This document shows positions 32,986-41,890 of a stretch of DNA of 64,000 nt, in pieces. The stretch lies in contig NZ_VFPS01000003.1 in the NCBI RefSeq assembly GCF_006716815.1, positions 434,001 to 498,000 of the forward strand, read 5' to 3'. Below the pieces are notes generated by a model. That model did no database searches, was not told the DNA's origin, and saw nothing but the letters and a program-made list of their open reading frames with translations. Numbering within the stretch: position 1 is the first letter of the stretch; the number at the start of each line of letters is the position of its first letter. Source of the DNA: Microbacterium lacticum (GTDB lineage Bacteria; Actinomycetota; Actinomycetes; Actinomycetales; Microbacteriaceae). The position numbers and the translations under genes are program-made.

Positions 32986-32991
32986 ACTAGG

Positions 32992-34055
32992 TGTACTGAC
33001 CCAGATCGTTGTTGACGTAGGAGAGACCTCCGGGGTCGAGTTGGAGCTGTCTAAGTTCTTCAGCTCAAACGCACGGAGGTCTCTCTTGTCTCACGCTAAT
33101 GCCCGGCTGACTCCGGCCGGCCGGTTGATCATGGTTCAGCGCATCCAGTCGGGGCGTGCGGTCGCGCATGTCGCCGCGGAAATGGGGATCTCCCGCACGA
33201 CCGCGTGGCGGTGGTGGCGCAGGTTCCGGGAGTGCGGCCCGGCGGGCCTGATCGATCGTTCCAGCGTCGCCCGCTCCCACCCTCGCCAGACCAAAGCGTG
33301 CGTGGAGGCGAGGGTGCGGATCATGCGGCACCTCACTCGGCGTGGGCCGGTGTTCATCGCTGACAAGCTCGGCTTGCAGGCCTCAACGGTCGGTAGGGTG
33401 TTGCGCCGCCACCACGTGCCGTTGCTGCGGGAGCTGGACCCGGTCACGGGGTCCGTGATCCGCGCGACCCGCCGATCCGCGCAGCGTTACGAGCATGATC
33501 ATCCCGGGTCCCTGATCCACGTTGATGTGAAGAAACTCGGCCGTATCCCCGACGGCGGCGGATGGCGTCTGCATGGCCGCGGGCAACGTCCTGCGCGCAA
33601 GCGGGGCCTGGGTTACGACTACGTGCACACCGTCATCGACGACCATTCCCGAGTTGCTTACGCGGAGATCCACGACGACGAGAAAGGCACCACCGCGGCG
33701 GGTGTGCTCGAGCGGGCGATCGCGTTCTACGCGCGCCTCGGCGTCACAGTCGAACGCGTCATCAGCGACAACGCGTTCGCTTACCGCCACTCGGCCGCGT
33801 TCAAGGCAGTGGTCGACGCGCACGGCATCCGACAGCGGTTCATCAAACCGCACTGCCCCTGGACCAACGGGAAAGTCGAACGCCTCAACCGCACCCTCGC
33901 CACCGAGTGGGCCTACGCCCGCCCCTGGAGCTCGAACGACGACCGAAAAGCAGGGTTGACGACCTGGCTCGACTACTACAACCTAGACAGGCACCACCTC
34001 GGCATCGGAGGCAAAACCCCCATCGACCGAATCAACAACGGTCGAGGTCAGTACA
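32992..34055 (+). mobile_element. IS481-family insertion sequence, 1064 bp, with 6-bp target duplication
   Basis: The ends are TGTACTGACC at 32992 and its reverse complement ending at 34055; the inverted repeats extend about 24 bp with a few mismatches (shared CGTTGTTGA block). It is flanked by ACTAGG at 32986-32991 and 34056-34061. The target has the NCTAGN form reported for IS481. It is inserted in the DHA2 transporter gene and encodes one transposase. Confidence 0.92.
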
Positions 34056-34060
34056 ACTAG
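33086..34060 (+). CDS. IS481-family transposase
   Basis: 324 residues. The N-terminal HTH (VAHVAAEMGISRTTAWRWWRRF) is followed by a DDE integrase core: HVDVKKLGRIPDGGGWR (first Asp), HTVIDDHSRVAYAEIHDDE, VISDNAFAYRH (second Asp) and WTNGKVERLNRTLATEWAY (Glu). TTG 33086 is chosen because GGAGGT lies five bases before it and SHANARLTPAGR is the usual start. The stop TAG (34058-34060) lies outside the element, in the duplicated target ACTAGG. Confidence 0.92.
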   Translation: MSHANARLTPAGRLIMVQRIQSGRAVAHVAAEMGISRTTAWRWWRRFRECGPAGLIDRSSVARSHPRQTKACVEARVRIMRHLTRRGPVFIADKLGLQASTVGRVLRRHHVPLLRELDPVTGSVIRATRRSAQRYEHDHPGSLIHVDVKKLGRIPDGGGWRLHGRGQRPARKRGLGYDYVHTVIDDHSRVAYAEIHDDEKGTTAAGVLERAIAFYARLGVTVERVISDNAFAYRHSAAFKAVVDAHGIRQRFIKPHCPWTNGKVERLNRTLATEWAYARPWSSNDDRKAGLTTWLDYYNLDRHHLGIGGKTPIDRINNGRGQYN

Positions 34061-35602
34061 GCCGATCACGAGGAACCCCGCCGCGGTGAACGCCGCGAGC
34101 CGGGTCGCATCGGAGAACGCGACCTTCGCGTCGCCGCCGATCTCGGCGGTCGCGGGGTCGGACGCGAGGCCGGAGATCGCCGCGCCCGAGCTGTCGACGA
34201 CCGCGGAGACCACCTGATCGCGCTGCGCCGCCTCGAGCCCGCGCTCGTCGAGGGAGTGCGAGAGGATGCCCGCCGTCGACGAGAACAGCACGGTGCCGAG
34301 GATCGCGATGCCGAGCGCCGAGCCGACCTGACGGGCGGTCGACTGCGTGCCCGACCCCTGGCCCGACAGCGCGACCGGCACGTCCTGCAGGATGACGCCG
34401 ATGAGCTGCGCGGTGGCGAGGCCGACGCCGATGCCATAGACGAACAGCGCCGGCAGCAGCCAGCCCCAGAGGCCGTGCTCACCGGCATCCGCGCCGACCA
34501 CGACACCCACCGCGATCACACCGACGATCTCCGCGACAAGGCCGAGGCGCACGACGCGCACCGGACTGATCTTCCCGCTGGATGCCCCCGCGAAGCCGCT
34601 CGCGACGAACGAGCCGGCGGCCAGGGCGATGAGGATCAGCCCCGTCTGCAGGGCGTCGAATCCGCGCACGAACTGCAGCCAGAGGGGGAGGGACAGGATG
34701 ATGCCGAACTCGCCGAGCGCGACGACGAGGGCGGCGACGTTGCCGCTGCGGAACGTCGCGATCGAGAAGAGCCGCGGGTCGAGGAGCGTCGAGCGCCCCT
34801 CGCGGGCACGGCGGCGCGACCAGGCGACGAACGCGATCAGCGCGAGCGCGGCGATCGCAAAGGCCACCGGAACGGGGGAGAGGGTCCACGGCCACGTCCA
34901 GCCGCCGATCGTGAAGGGATCATCGACCGTCCACCACCCGAGGGTGCGGCCCTCGATGAGTCCGAACACGAGCGAGCCGAAGAGCGCGACCGAGAGGATC
35001 GCGCCGACGCTGTCGAGCCCCGTGCGCTGCTCCGACCGCGACTCGGCGACCGCCCACAGCACGCCCACGATGATGATGATCCCGAGGGGCACGTTGATGC
35101 CGAACGCCCAGCGCCACGAGAACGACGTGGTGAGCCAGCCGCCGAGGAGTGGGCCGACCGCGGCCATGCCGCCGATCGTCGATCCCCACACCGCGAAGGC
35201 GATGCCCCGCTCGCGGCCGCGGAACGTCGCATTCAGGAGCGACAGCGTGCTCGGCAGCATCATCGCTCCGCCCACGCCCTGCACGAGACGGGCGAGGATC
35301 AGCAGGTCGCCGGTCGGCGCGAGGGCCGCCGCGACCGAGGCCCCGGCGAACAGGACGACGCCGATCAGCAGCAGTCGTCGTCGCCCGACGCGGTCGGCGA
35401 GCGAGCCGAACAGCAGCAGCAGCGACGCGAACACGAGCGTGTAGGCCTCCTGCACCCACTGCACCTGCGTCGAGGTGATCTTCAGGTCGTCGACGATCGA
35501 CGGGATCGCCACGTTCACGATCGTGGAGTCGACGATGATCAGGGCGACCGCGAGGCTGATGAAGACGAGACCGAACCAGCGCCGGTGAGAGACATCCGTC
35601 AT
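33983..35602 (-). pseudogene. DHA2-family MFS exporter, 3' end replaced by insertion element
   Basis: About 515 host-encoded residues remain: a 14-helix EmrB/QacA-type drug exporter beginning WFGLVFISLAVALIIVDSTIVNVAIPSI, with LADRVGRRRLLLIG (motif A) and GPLLGGWL (motif C). At 34055 the frame enters the IS481-type element and runs on for 24 element-encoded residues to a TAG at 33983. The native last 41 residues are cut off at 32862-32985. The break is in the last membrane helix (FLVIGL), and the new sequence VVLTSTVV is hydrophobic, so a working protein is possible. A palindrome precedes the start. Confidence 0.85.
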
Positions 35603-35607
35603 GAATC

Positions 35608-35622
35608 GCTAGCTTATCTAGC
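35608..35622. promoter_or_regulatory. Palindrome before the DHA2 exporter gene
   Basis: GCTAG-cttat-CTAGC lies six bases before the exporter ATG. Its position suggests a repressor site, but no adjacent regulator gene is present to match it. Confidence 0.4.
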
Positions 35623-35715
35623 AAAATCGCCGTCCGAAAGCCCCGTCCGAAAGTCCCGTCCGTAAGCCCCGGGCGGAACGACCGCGCGGAAGCCCCGCGC
35701 GAAAGAGCCTCCCAC

Positions 35716-35721
35716 TACACT
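35716..35721 (+). promoter_or_regulatory. -10 hexamer for leaderless hydrolase gene
   Basis: TACACT, six bases before ATG 35728. Confidence 0.55.
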
Positions 35722-35727
35722 GACCGC

Positions 35728-36600
35728 ATGTCACCGGCGAGTGCTGACGAGCGGACGTTCACGGATGCCACGGGCATCCGCATCTTCTACGACGTGTACA
35801 CGCCCGAGCGCACGCCGCGCGCGGCGGTCTACGTGCTGCACGGCGTCGGCGAGCACGCCGGACGCTACCGCGCGATGATCGGCGACCTCGTCGAAGCGGG
35901 ATACCTCGTCTACGCCGACGACCACCGCGGGCACGGCCGCACCGGCATGGAGCAGCACGGCGGCGACGCCTCTAAGCTCGGACGGCTCGGCCGCGGCGGC
36001 ATGCAGGCCGCCAAGGCCGCGTGCTGGCAGCTGACCGAGCTCATCCGCGACGAGAACCCCGACCTGCCGTTGATCATCCTCGGGCACTCGTGGGGATCGT
36101 TCCTCACCCAGATGCTCGTCGACGAGCACGCCGACGCGTACGACGCGGTGATCCTCAGCGGATCGTCGCTGCGCTGGCCGGGGTCGATGAACGCCGGCGA
36201 CCTCAACAAGCCGTGGAACGGACCCGGGGCGAACGGGCTGGAGTGGCTCGCCTCCGACCAGAAGGTCGTCGACGACTTCATCGCCGACCCGCTCACCACC
36301 TCCGAATCGCTGCAGAAGCTGTTCGGCCCGGTCAATTCGCTGCAGCTGCTCGGAAGGCCGGCGCGGGACCTCGCCGCCGATGTGCCGCTGCTGCTCATGG
36401 TCGGGCGCGATGACACCGTCGGCGGACCGCACGCCGTGCATCGCCTCGCCGACGCCTACCGCACCCGCTCGGGGCTCACCGACGTCGCGACCCTCGTCTA
36501 CCCCGACGTGCGGCACGAGATCTTCAACGACGTGACGCGCGATCAGGTGATCGCCGACCTGCTGGCCTGGCTCGACCCCCGCTTCCCCGCGCGCGACTGA
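35728..36600 (+). CDS. Alpha/beta hydrolase, monoacylglycerol-lipase-like
   Basis: 290 residues of serine hydrolase fold. The oxyanion region is YVLHGVGEHAGRY, the nucleophile elbow GHSWGSF, the acid probably Asp in MVGRDDTVGG and the base His in VRHEIFND. HGxGEHxGRY and DHRGHGRT are typical of monoacylglycerol lipase/lysophospholipase relatives (Hydrolase_4). No signal peptide is present. Leaderless start at 35728. It stands alone before lplA. Confidence 0.88.
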   Translation: MSPASADERTFTDATGIRIFYDVYTPERTPRAAVYVLHGVGEHAGRYRAMIGDLVEAGYLVYADDHRGHGRTGMEQHGGDASKLGRLGRGGMQAAKAACWQLTELIRDENPDLPLIILGHSWGSFLTQMLVDEHADAYDAVILSGSSLRWPGSMNAGDLNKPWNGPGANGLEWLASDQKVVDDFIADPLTTSESLQKLFGPVNSLQLLGRPARDLAADVPLLLMVGRDDTVGGPHAVHRLADAYRTRSGLTDVATLVYPDVRHEIFNDVTRDQVIADLLAWLDPRFPARD

Positions 36601-36664
36601 GCCGCCGCCGGACCCCACCGCCCGGGCCGCCGCCCGATCCCGTCGGACCGCCGGGCGCGCGGCC

Positions 36665-36670
36665 TAGGCT
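36665..36670 (+). promoter_or_regulatory. -10 hexamer for leaderless lplA
   Basis: TAGGCT, six bases before ATG 36677. Confidence 0.55.
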
Positions 36671-36676
36671 GGGATC

Positions 36677-37726
36677 ATGCACGGTGAGTACAAGGTTCCG
36701 GGCGGCAAGCTCGTCGTCGTCGATCTCGAGGTCGAGGGCGGCCGCATCAGCGACTTCCACCTCGCCGGCGACTTCTTCCTCGAGCCCGACGACGCCCTGC
36801 AGGACATCGACGCCGCCGTCACCGGGCTGCCGGTCGAGACGGATGCCGCGGCCATCGCCGCGGCGGTGCGCGCCGCCCTCCCCGAGGGCGCGCAGCTGCT
36901 CGGGTTCACCCCCGAGTCGGTCGGCACCGCGGTGCGCCGGGCCCTCGTCACGGCACCCGGGTGGAAGGACTTCACCTGGGAGGTCGTGCACGAGAAGGCC
37001 GTCTCTCCCCGCATGAACCTCGCCCTCGACGAGGTGCTCGCCGCGCGCGTGGGCGCCGGGCTCCGCAACCCCACCCTCCGCATCTGGGAGTGGGACGAAT
37101 CGGCCGTCGTGATCGGCTCGTTCCAGTCGTACCGCAACGAGGTCGACCCCGAGGGCGCCACGCGCCACGGCTACGACGTCGTCCGCCGCATCTCCGGCGG
37201 CGGCGCGATGATGATGGGCGCGGGCTCGATCGTCACGTACTCGCTGTACGTGCCGGCATCCCTCGTCGCGGGCATGACCTTCGCCGACTCGTACGCCTTC
37301 CTCGACGACTGGGTGCTGCAGGCGCTGCGCTCGCTCGGGGTGGATGCCACGTATCAGCCGCTCAACGACATCGCCTCCTCCAAGGGCAAGATCGGCGGTG
37401 CCGCGCAGAAGCGGCTCGCGGGCGGGGGCGTGCTCCACCACGCCACGATGTCGTACGACATGGACGGTCAGGTCATGACCGAGGTGCTGCGGATCGGCCG
37501 CGAGAAGCTCAGCGACAAGGGCACGACGTCGGCCGCCAAGCGCGTGGATCCGCTGCGCAGCCAGACCGGGCTTCCCCGCGAGGCGATCATCGAGCGCCTC
37601 AAGGAGACGTTCGCGACGCTGTACGGCGCCGAGCCCGGTCATATCACCGCAGAGGAATATGCCGAGGCCGAGGCGCTCGTGGAGTCGAAGTTCGCCACCG
37701 ACGCGTGGCTGCACCGCGTGCCGTGA
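36677..37726 (+). CDS. lplA: Lipoate--protein ligase A, with accessory domain at the N-terminus
   Basis: 349 residues. LplA attaches lipoate to 2-oxoacid dehydrogenases and GcvH. The first 100 residues (MHGEYKVPGGKLVVVDLEVEGGRISDFHLAGDFFLEP) are the lipoate-ligase accessory domain, which in E. coli is C-terminal; here it comes first. The catalytic domain follows with MNLALDEVL, GSFQSYRNEVD, RRISGGGAMMMGAGSIVTYSL and the Lys loop NDIASSKGKIGGAAQKR. The mRNA is predicted leaderless. The stop overlaps a DNA methyltransferase start (GTGA). Confidence 0.9.
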   Translation: MHGEYKVPGGKLVVVDLEVEGGRISDFHLAGDFFLEPDDALQDIDAAVTGLPVETDAAAIAAAVRAALPEGAQLLGFTPESVGTAVRRALVTAPGWKDFTWEVVHEKAVSPRMNLALDEVLAARVGAGLRNPTLRIWEWDESAVVIGSFQSYRNEVDPEGATRHGYDVVRRISGGGAMMMGAGSIVTYSLYVPASLVAGMTFADSYAFLDDWVLQALRSLGVDATYQPLNDIASSKGKIGGAAQKRLAGGGVLHHATMSYDMDGQVMTEVLRIGREKLSDKGTTSAAKRVDPLRSQTGLPREAIIERLKETFATLYGAEPGHITAEEYAEAEALVESKFATDAWLHRVP

Positions 37727-38619
37727 CCGTCGAGATCATCCACGGCGACAACCTGGCCGCCGCCCGCGCGCTGCCCTCCGGCGCCTTCACCCTGATCTAC
37801 CTCGACCCGCCATTCAACACCGGGCGCACCCAGGGCCGCGCCGTCGAACGGGCCGAGCGCACCGAGCGCACCGCGCCGGACGGCCGCGCCGAGCCGGGCG
37901 CGACGGAGCCCTCCGCGCAGGTCGCACCCCGCGGCGAGGTCAAGGCCGGCTTCCGCGGAACGAACTACGCGCGGCTGCGCGGCGACCTGCGCCGGTACGA
38001 CGACCGGTTCGGCGACTACTGGGACTTCCTCGAGCCGCGGCTGCGCGAAGCGTGGCGACTGCTCGCCGACGACGGCACGCTGTACCTGCATCTCGACTAC
38101 CGCGAGGCGCACTACGCGAAGGTGCTGCTCGACGCGCTGTTCGGCCGGGAGTGCTTCCTCAACGAGCTCATCTGGGCCTACGACTACGGGGCGAAGTCGC
38201 GCCGCCGCTGGCCGACCAAGCACGACACGATCCTCGTCTACGTGAAAGACCCGGCGCGCTACCACTTCGACTCCGAGGCCGTCGACCGCGAGCCCTACAT
38301 GGCCCCCGGTCTCGTCACGCCCGAGAAGGCGGCGCGCGGCAAGCTGCCCACCGACGTGTGGTGGCACACGATCGTGCCGACGAGCGGGCGCGAGAAGACG
38401 GGGTATCCGACCCAGAAGCCCGAGGGCATCCTGCGGCGGATCGTGCAGGCATCCAGCCGCCCCGGCGACCGCGTGCTCGACCTGTTCGCCGGCAGTGGCA
38501 CGACGGGCGCCGTCGCGTCGGTGCTCGGCCGCGACGCGGTGCTCGTCGATGACAACCCCGAGGCGATCGCCGTCATGAGGCGGCGGATGCCGGAGGCGAT
38601 GGTCCGCGTGCTCGACTGA
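37723..38619 (+). CDS. Site-specific DNA methyltransferase, beta class, no restriction partner
   Basis: 298 residues. Motif IV DPPFNTGR comes near the N-terminus (residue 25) and motif I DLFAGSGTTGAVA near the C-terminus; this order defines the beta class of N6-adenine/N4-cytosine methylases. YPTQKPEGILRRIV precedes motif I, as usual. GTG 37723 overlaps the lplA stop, so it is co-translated with a lipoate ligase. No endonuclease or specificity gene lies nearby, so it is an orphan methylase, perhaps regulatory. The segment of about 40 charged residues after DPPF (ERTERTAPDGRAEPGATEP) is unusual. Recognition site unknown. Confidence 0.88.
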   Translation: MTVEIIHGDNLAAARALPSGAFTLIYLDPPFNTGRTQGRAVERAERTERTAPDGRAEPGATEPSAQVAPRGEVKAGFRGTNYARLRGDLRRYDDRFGDYWDFLEPRLREAWRLLADDGTLYLHLDYREAHYAKVLLDALFGRECFLNELIWAYDYGAKSRRRWPTKHDTILVYVKDPARYHFDSEAVDREPYMAPGLVTPEKAARGKLPTDVWWHTIVPTSGREKTGYPTQKPEGILRRIVQASSRPGDRVLDLFAGSGTTGAVASVLGRDAVLVDDNPEAIAVMRRRMPEAMVRVLD

Positions 38620-38621
38620 GG

Positions 38622-38950
38622 TCAGCTCGGCGGCGCGAGGAGGGTCGCGAAGGTGCGCAGCGTCGTCTCGAGCCCGACCGACGGCTCGAGAAGCCACTGG
38701 ATCTGAAGACCGTCGGATGCCGCGATGAGCAGGGCCGCGATGTGCGCGGCGGGGACGTCCGCACGCATCCGGCCCGCCTGCTGCTCGAGCTCGAAGTCCG
38801 CAGTGATCCTTGCGCGCAGGCGCGCGAACCGGTCGGAGAAGAAGTACTGGCGACCGACGTCGTTGCCGGCCTCGAGCGACGCCGCGAGGAGGGTCGAGTA
38901 GAGCTGCACGACGCGCTTCGAGCGCACTTCAGCCCCACTCAGCAGGACTT
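38622..38950 (-). pseudogene. C-terminal fragment of a TetR-family regulator
   Basis: About 105 residues (AQVLLSGAEVRSKRVVQLYSTLL ... IAALLIAASDGLQIQWLLEPSVGLETTLRTFATLLAPP) match the ligand-binding half of a TetR protein. The DNA-binding half is missing: upstream the sequence changes abruptly into an XRE-like gene end. A GTG at 38927 could start a 101-residue product, but it would have no HTH. The fragment converges on the methyltransferase gene with two bases between the stops. Confidence 0.7.
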
Positions 38951-39124
38951 GGGCATGGCACGGCCGCTCTCGTAGCTGCGGATGTTCGCCGAGTCGATTC
39001 CCGTCGCCGCGGCCAGTTGATCGTGCGTCATCCGGACGCCCTCCCGCGCCACCCGAATGCGCTCGCCGATGTGCGCGGCGGCGGGTGAGGGGACGCGGGG
39101 AATGCGGGGGACGTACTTGTACGT
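38939..39124 (-). pseudogene. N-terminal fragment of an XRE-type helix-turn-helix gene
   Basis: The frame reads VPSPAAAHIGERIRVAREGVRMTHDQLAAATGIDSANIRSYESGRAMPKS and then meets a stop. This is the first two thirds of a lambda-repressor-like HTH, cut off right after the recognition helix. No good start codon is seen near the homology. It joins the TetR fragment at about 38946-38952, so one deletion probably removed the 3' part of this gene and the 5' part of the other. Confidence 0.6.
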
Positions 39125-39190
39125 GTGCGACCCGACGCTGCGCGCGTACGTGGCATCCGCTCTCGGGCCTGCCGGTCGGGGGTGACCCGC

Positions 39191-39640
39191 ATGGCGACGA
39201 GGATACTCGAGCTGTCGACCGTCGTCGAGGCCGCGCCGGAGGCCGTCATCGACTTCCTCATCACGCTCGATCGGCACCGGGGGATGCATCCATATCTGCA
39301 GAGCGCGACCGTCGTGGCATCGGGTGCTGGCGACGGCGGGCCGTGGTGGGACTGGCGCGTCGTCGAGCGGCCGGCGCCGGGACCGATCCGCTACACGATC
39401 CGGTTTCCCGCGCGGATGACGCGGGTCTCGCCCAGCTCGATGCGGGGGAGCGTGCGCGCGGCGCCGGGATGCCTGCTCGACACCGTCACGACCGCCGAGG
39501 TGGGCGACGGTGGCGTGATCGTGCGCGAAAGGACGACGGTGACGGCGCCGCGCATCGTGCTCGGGTACATGGCGAAGCACGCCGAGATCGCGCATGCGCG
39601 GACGTTCTCGCTGCTCGCGGGGCAGCTCGCGGTGGGCTGA
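39191..39640 (+). CDS. SRPBCC-fold (polyketide cyclase-like) protein
   Basis: 149 residues. The layout MATRILELSTVVEAAPEAVIDFLITLDRHRGMHPYL followed by alternating strands and a long C-terminal helix (YMAKHAEIAHARTFSLLAGQL) is that of START-like SRPBCC ligand-binding proteins. No catalytic residues are recognisable and the ligand is unknown. Upstream is a degraded regulator region; downstream an AT-rich promoter region of the DUF222 gene. Confidence 0.7.
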   Translation: MATRILELSTVVEAAPEAVIDFLITLDRHRGMHPYLQSATVVASGAGDGGPWWDWRVVERPAPGPIRYTIRFPARMTRVSPSSMRGSVRAAPGCLLDTVTTAEVGDGGVIVRERTTVTAPRIVLGYMAKHAEIAHARTFSLLAGQLAVG

Positions 39641-39727
39641 ACCCGCACTCTATGACTCGAACAAAGATGTTAATGTTCTCATCTATAAAGTCTTGTGGTA
39701 TACGTCGATAAATGCGATCATAGAGAC
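39641..39727 (+). promoter_or_regulatory. AT-rich promoter region of the DUF222-HNH gene
   Basis: This 87-bp stretch is unusually AT-rich for the genome (for example ATGTTAATGTTCTCATCTATAAAG in parts, and GTATACGTCGATAAATGC). TATAAAGT and TATACG are possible -10 elements. A different promoter history from its neighbours is likely. Confidence 0.4.
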
Positions 39728-41227
39728 ATGACTTTCCTCGGTGATCTCCGCGACGGCATTGACCGTCTTGCGCAGTTCGCCGAGCTCGATTGCGAGGTCG
39801 CGGCTCTCATGAGCGGTGCCGGTGCGCTCAGCGATGACTCCGTGCGCGAGGCGTTCGACGCGGTCGCCGGGCTGTCGCGTCAGGTGCAGAAGCTCGAGGT
39901 TGTCCTCGCGGGCGTCATCGCCCGGCGCTCCACGCGCGCGGCCGGGCACGCGGGCCTGGCGCAGACCGGTGGGTTCCGCACGCCCGTGCAGATGGTGCAG
40001 CAGATCACCGGCGTTCCGCGTGGCGAGGCGATCCGCGTCGTGAAGGTCGGCGAGGCGCTCGCCGAAGGGACGGATGCCGGCACGCCGGGCCCCGCTGACC
40101 TGGTCGAGGCTGCCACGACCGTCGAACCGTGGCATCAGCCGCTCGGCGCGGCGCTGATGTCCGGCGCGATCACGCGGGCACAGGTCGACGCCATCCGCCG
40201 AGGCCTGGGTGAGCCGCCCACGATCGAGGGGCGCGACGACGGCGACGTGATCGAGGTGTGGCGCATCGCGGCGCAGCAGCTCATCGACGAAGCGCGCGGC
40301 TGCACGGTCGAAGACCTCGGTGCCTCCGCGCGAGCGGTGCGCGACGCGATCGATCCGGTCGGCGCCGAGGCGCGCTGGGCCGAGCACTACGCGGCGCGAT
40401 CATTCCGCATGCGCGTCGACGCCGACGGGCGCACGCACGGGCACATCGTGTTCGACGACCTCGGAGCCGCCTGGTGGCAGTCGGTGATGGATGCCGCGCT
40501 GCGGCCGCGCCGCGGCGGGCCGCGATTCGTGTCCGACGGCGAGCTGAAGGCGGCGGCATCGCTCACCGATGATCCGCGCACGAACGAGCAACTCGCGTAC
40601 GACCTGATGCTCGACATGTTCCGCGCCGGCACGACCGCTGAGGCGAAGGACGTGTTCGGAACCCGGCAGGCGGGCGTGCGCCTGATCACGATCCGCGATC
40701 GCGATGACGAGTCAGGATGGCCGCTGCGGCGCGACGCGTTCGGGCGCCTGCTCGCCGTCGCGCACAGCGAAGACGGCGCCCTCACGCTTCCCGGATCGGT
40801 GCTCGACCGCACGCTGTGCGAAACCGGGTTCATCGACGTCACGCTCGACGCGTGCGGCAACCCGCTCGACGTCGGGCGCGAGCGCCGGCTGTTCACTCCG
40901 CCCCAGCGCATCGCGCTCGCCGCGCGCGACGGCGGATGCATGTGGCCCGGGTGCGACCGGCCGCCCTCGATGACCGAGGCGCACCACATCGACGAGTGGG
41001 TTGCCGATGAGGGGCGCACCGATATCGATCGGGGCATCCTGTTGTGCACCTATCACCATGTGCACCTGCACTTCGCCGGATTCAGGATCGTGCGCGAGGG
41101 GCTCGGCGCTTTCATCCTCGTTGCGCCGCCGGGTGAGTCCGCGGCGCCGATCGAACTGCGATCGAAGTCGCCGCTGAGGTGGCTGTTCGACCCGCCGCCG
41201 CGAGTCGGGTGGCGGCTCGCCGCCTGA
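39728..41227 (+). CDS. DUF222/HNH endonuclease-domain protein (13E12 repeat type)
   Basis: 499 residues. The long N-terminal DUF222 region contains FDAVAGLSRQVQKLEVVLAGVIARRS and GGFRTPVQMVQQITGVPRGEAIR. The C-terminal HNH nuclease shows RDGGCMWPGCDRPPSMTEAHHIDEWVADEGRTDIDRGILLCTYHHVHLHF, with the zinc-binding Cys pair, the HH motif and the final YHHVHLH. The family is amplified in Actinobacteria and its function is unknown; a mobile or repetitive nature is suspected. ATG 39728 is chosen; GTG 39695 would extend into the AT-rich promoter. Confidence 0.9.
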   Translation: MTFLGDLRDGIDRLAQFAELDCEVAALMSGAGALSDDSVREAFDAVAGLSRQVQKLEVVLAGVIARRSTRAAGHAGLAQTGGFRTPVQMVQQITGVPRGEAIRVVKVGEALAEGTDAGTPGPADLVEAATTVEPWHQPLGAALMSGAITRAQVDAIRRGLGEPPTIEGRDDGDVIEVWRIAAQQLIDEARGCTVEDLGASARAVRDAIDPVGAEARWAEHYAARSFRMRVDADGRTHGHIVFDDLGAAWWQSVMDAALRPRRGGPRFVSDGELKAAASLTDDPRTNEQLAYDLMLDMFRAGTTAEAKDVFGTRQAGVRLITIRDRDDESGWPLRRDAFGRLLAVAHSEDGALTLPGSVLDRTLCETGFIDVTLDACGNPLDVGRERRLFTPPQRIALAARDGGCMWPGCDRPPSMTEAHHIDEWVADEGRTDIDRGILLCTYHHVHLHFAGFRIVREGLGAFILVAPPGESAAPIELRSKSPLRWLFDPPPRVGWRLAA

Positions 41228-41285
41228 GGCGTGGGTATTCGGATCGCTGCGCTCGCTCAACCGCCGGGCGGGCGCAGAGACCGGG

Positions 41286-41657
41286 CTACGCCAAGTACAC
41301 CTTGCGGAGGGTTTCGCGCACGGTCCACACGGTCTGCATGCCCGACTCCAGGCGCACGATCGCGCCGGGCGACAGCTCGATCGGCGGCAGTGCGGGCTCG
41401 ATGAAATCCACCGTCGCGGAACCTGCCACGACGACGAACACCTCCGACACCTCGGTGTCGCGCATCGCGCCGACCGTCATCTCCCAGACGCCGAGCCCCA
41501 TGTCCTCATCCAGGTCGACCGACCCGGTCTGCGGGGCACCGTCCACCACGCGAGCGGCCGGAACCGCCGCCAACGGCACCTCGACCGACAGCGCAGAGAT
41601 CACCACCCCGGCATCCAACTCGCCGAACTCCGTTTCGTCGTCATCCCACGTGCTCAT
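41286..41657 (-). CDS. Cupin-domain protein
   Basis: 123 residues with a single cupin barrel: GVWEMTVGAMRDTEVSEVFVVVAGSATVDFIEPALPPIELSPGAIVRLESGMQTVWTVRETLRKVYL. It resembles the (S)-ureidoglycine aminohydrolase/DUF861 cupins, with the final WTVRETLRKVY typical. The usual His ligands are not obvious, so metal binding is doubtful. The ATG overlaps the stop of the upstream remnant (ATGA); TAGGCT (complement of 41665-41670) lies seven bases before the start and could drive a leaderless transcript of its own. Confidence 0.82.
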   Translation of the reverse strand: MSTWDDDETEFGELDAGVVISALSVEVPLAAVPAARVVDGAPQTGSVDLDEDMGLGVWEMTVGAMRDTEVSEVFVVVAGSATVDFIEPALPPIELSPGAIVRLESGMQTVWTVRETLRKVYLA

Positions 41658-41888
41658 GAATCGAAGCCTAGGCCGAGAGGGTCCAGAGTCTTCAGCAGCA
41701 GATTGCGACGCCCCTCGCGATGATCGGCGCGGTCAAGTGACCAGCGCGTCAGGTTGATCCCGATCGCCGCCGCCGGCTCGGGCGGGAACGGCAGCGGGCG
41801 CCTGCGCACCATCTCAAGCTGCGTGCGCTCGGTCTCCACCCCTGCCAGCGGGTCGAGCATCACCTCAGCGGCGAACCGCGTCGACCCG
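41654..41888 (-). pseudogene. C-terminal remnant of a probable FAD-dependent oxidoreductase
   Basis: About 78 residues (STRFAAEVMLDPLAGVETERTQLEMVRRRPLPFPPEPAAAIGINLTRWSLDRADHREGRRNLLLKTLDPLGLGFDS, described in parts) look like the tail of a flavin oxidoreductase. Identification is from memory of similar tails and is uncertain. Upstream the frame stays open but becomes the antisense of a beta-glucosidase remnant, so the 5' part is lost. The stop overlaps the cupin start, as in an intact operon. Confidence 0.5.
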
Positions 41889-41890
41889 AC

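Noticed and set aside
37723..38619. Type II or III restriction-modification system
   Set aside because: Only the methylase is present. Neighbours are lplA and broken regulators, not an endonuclease.
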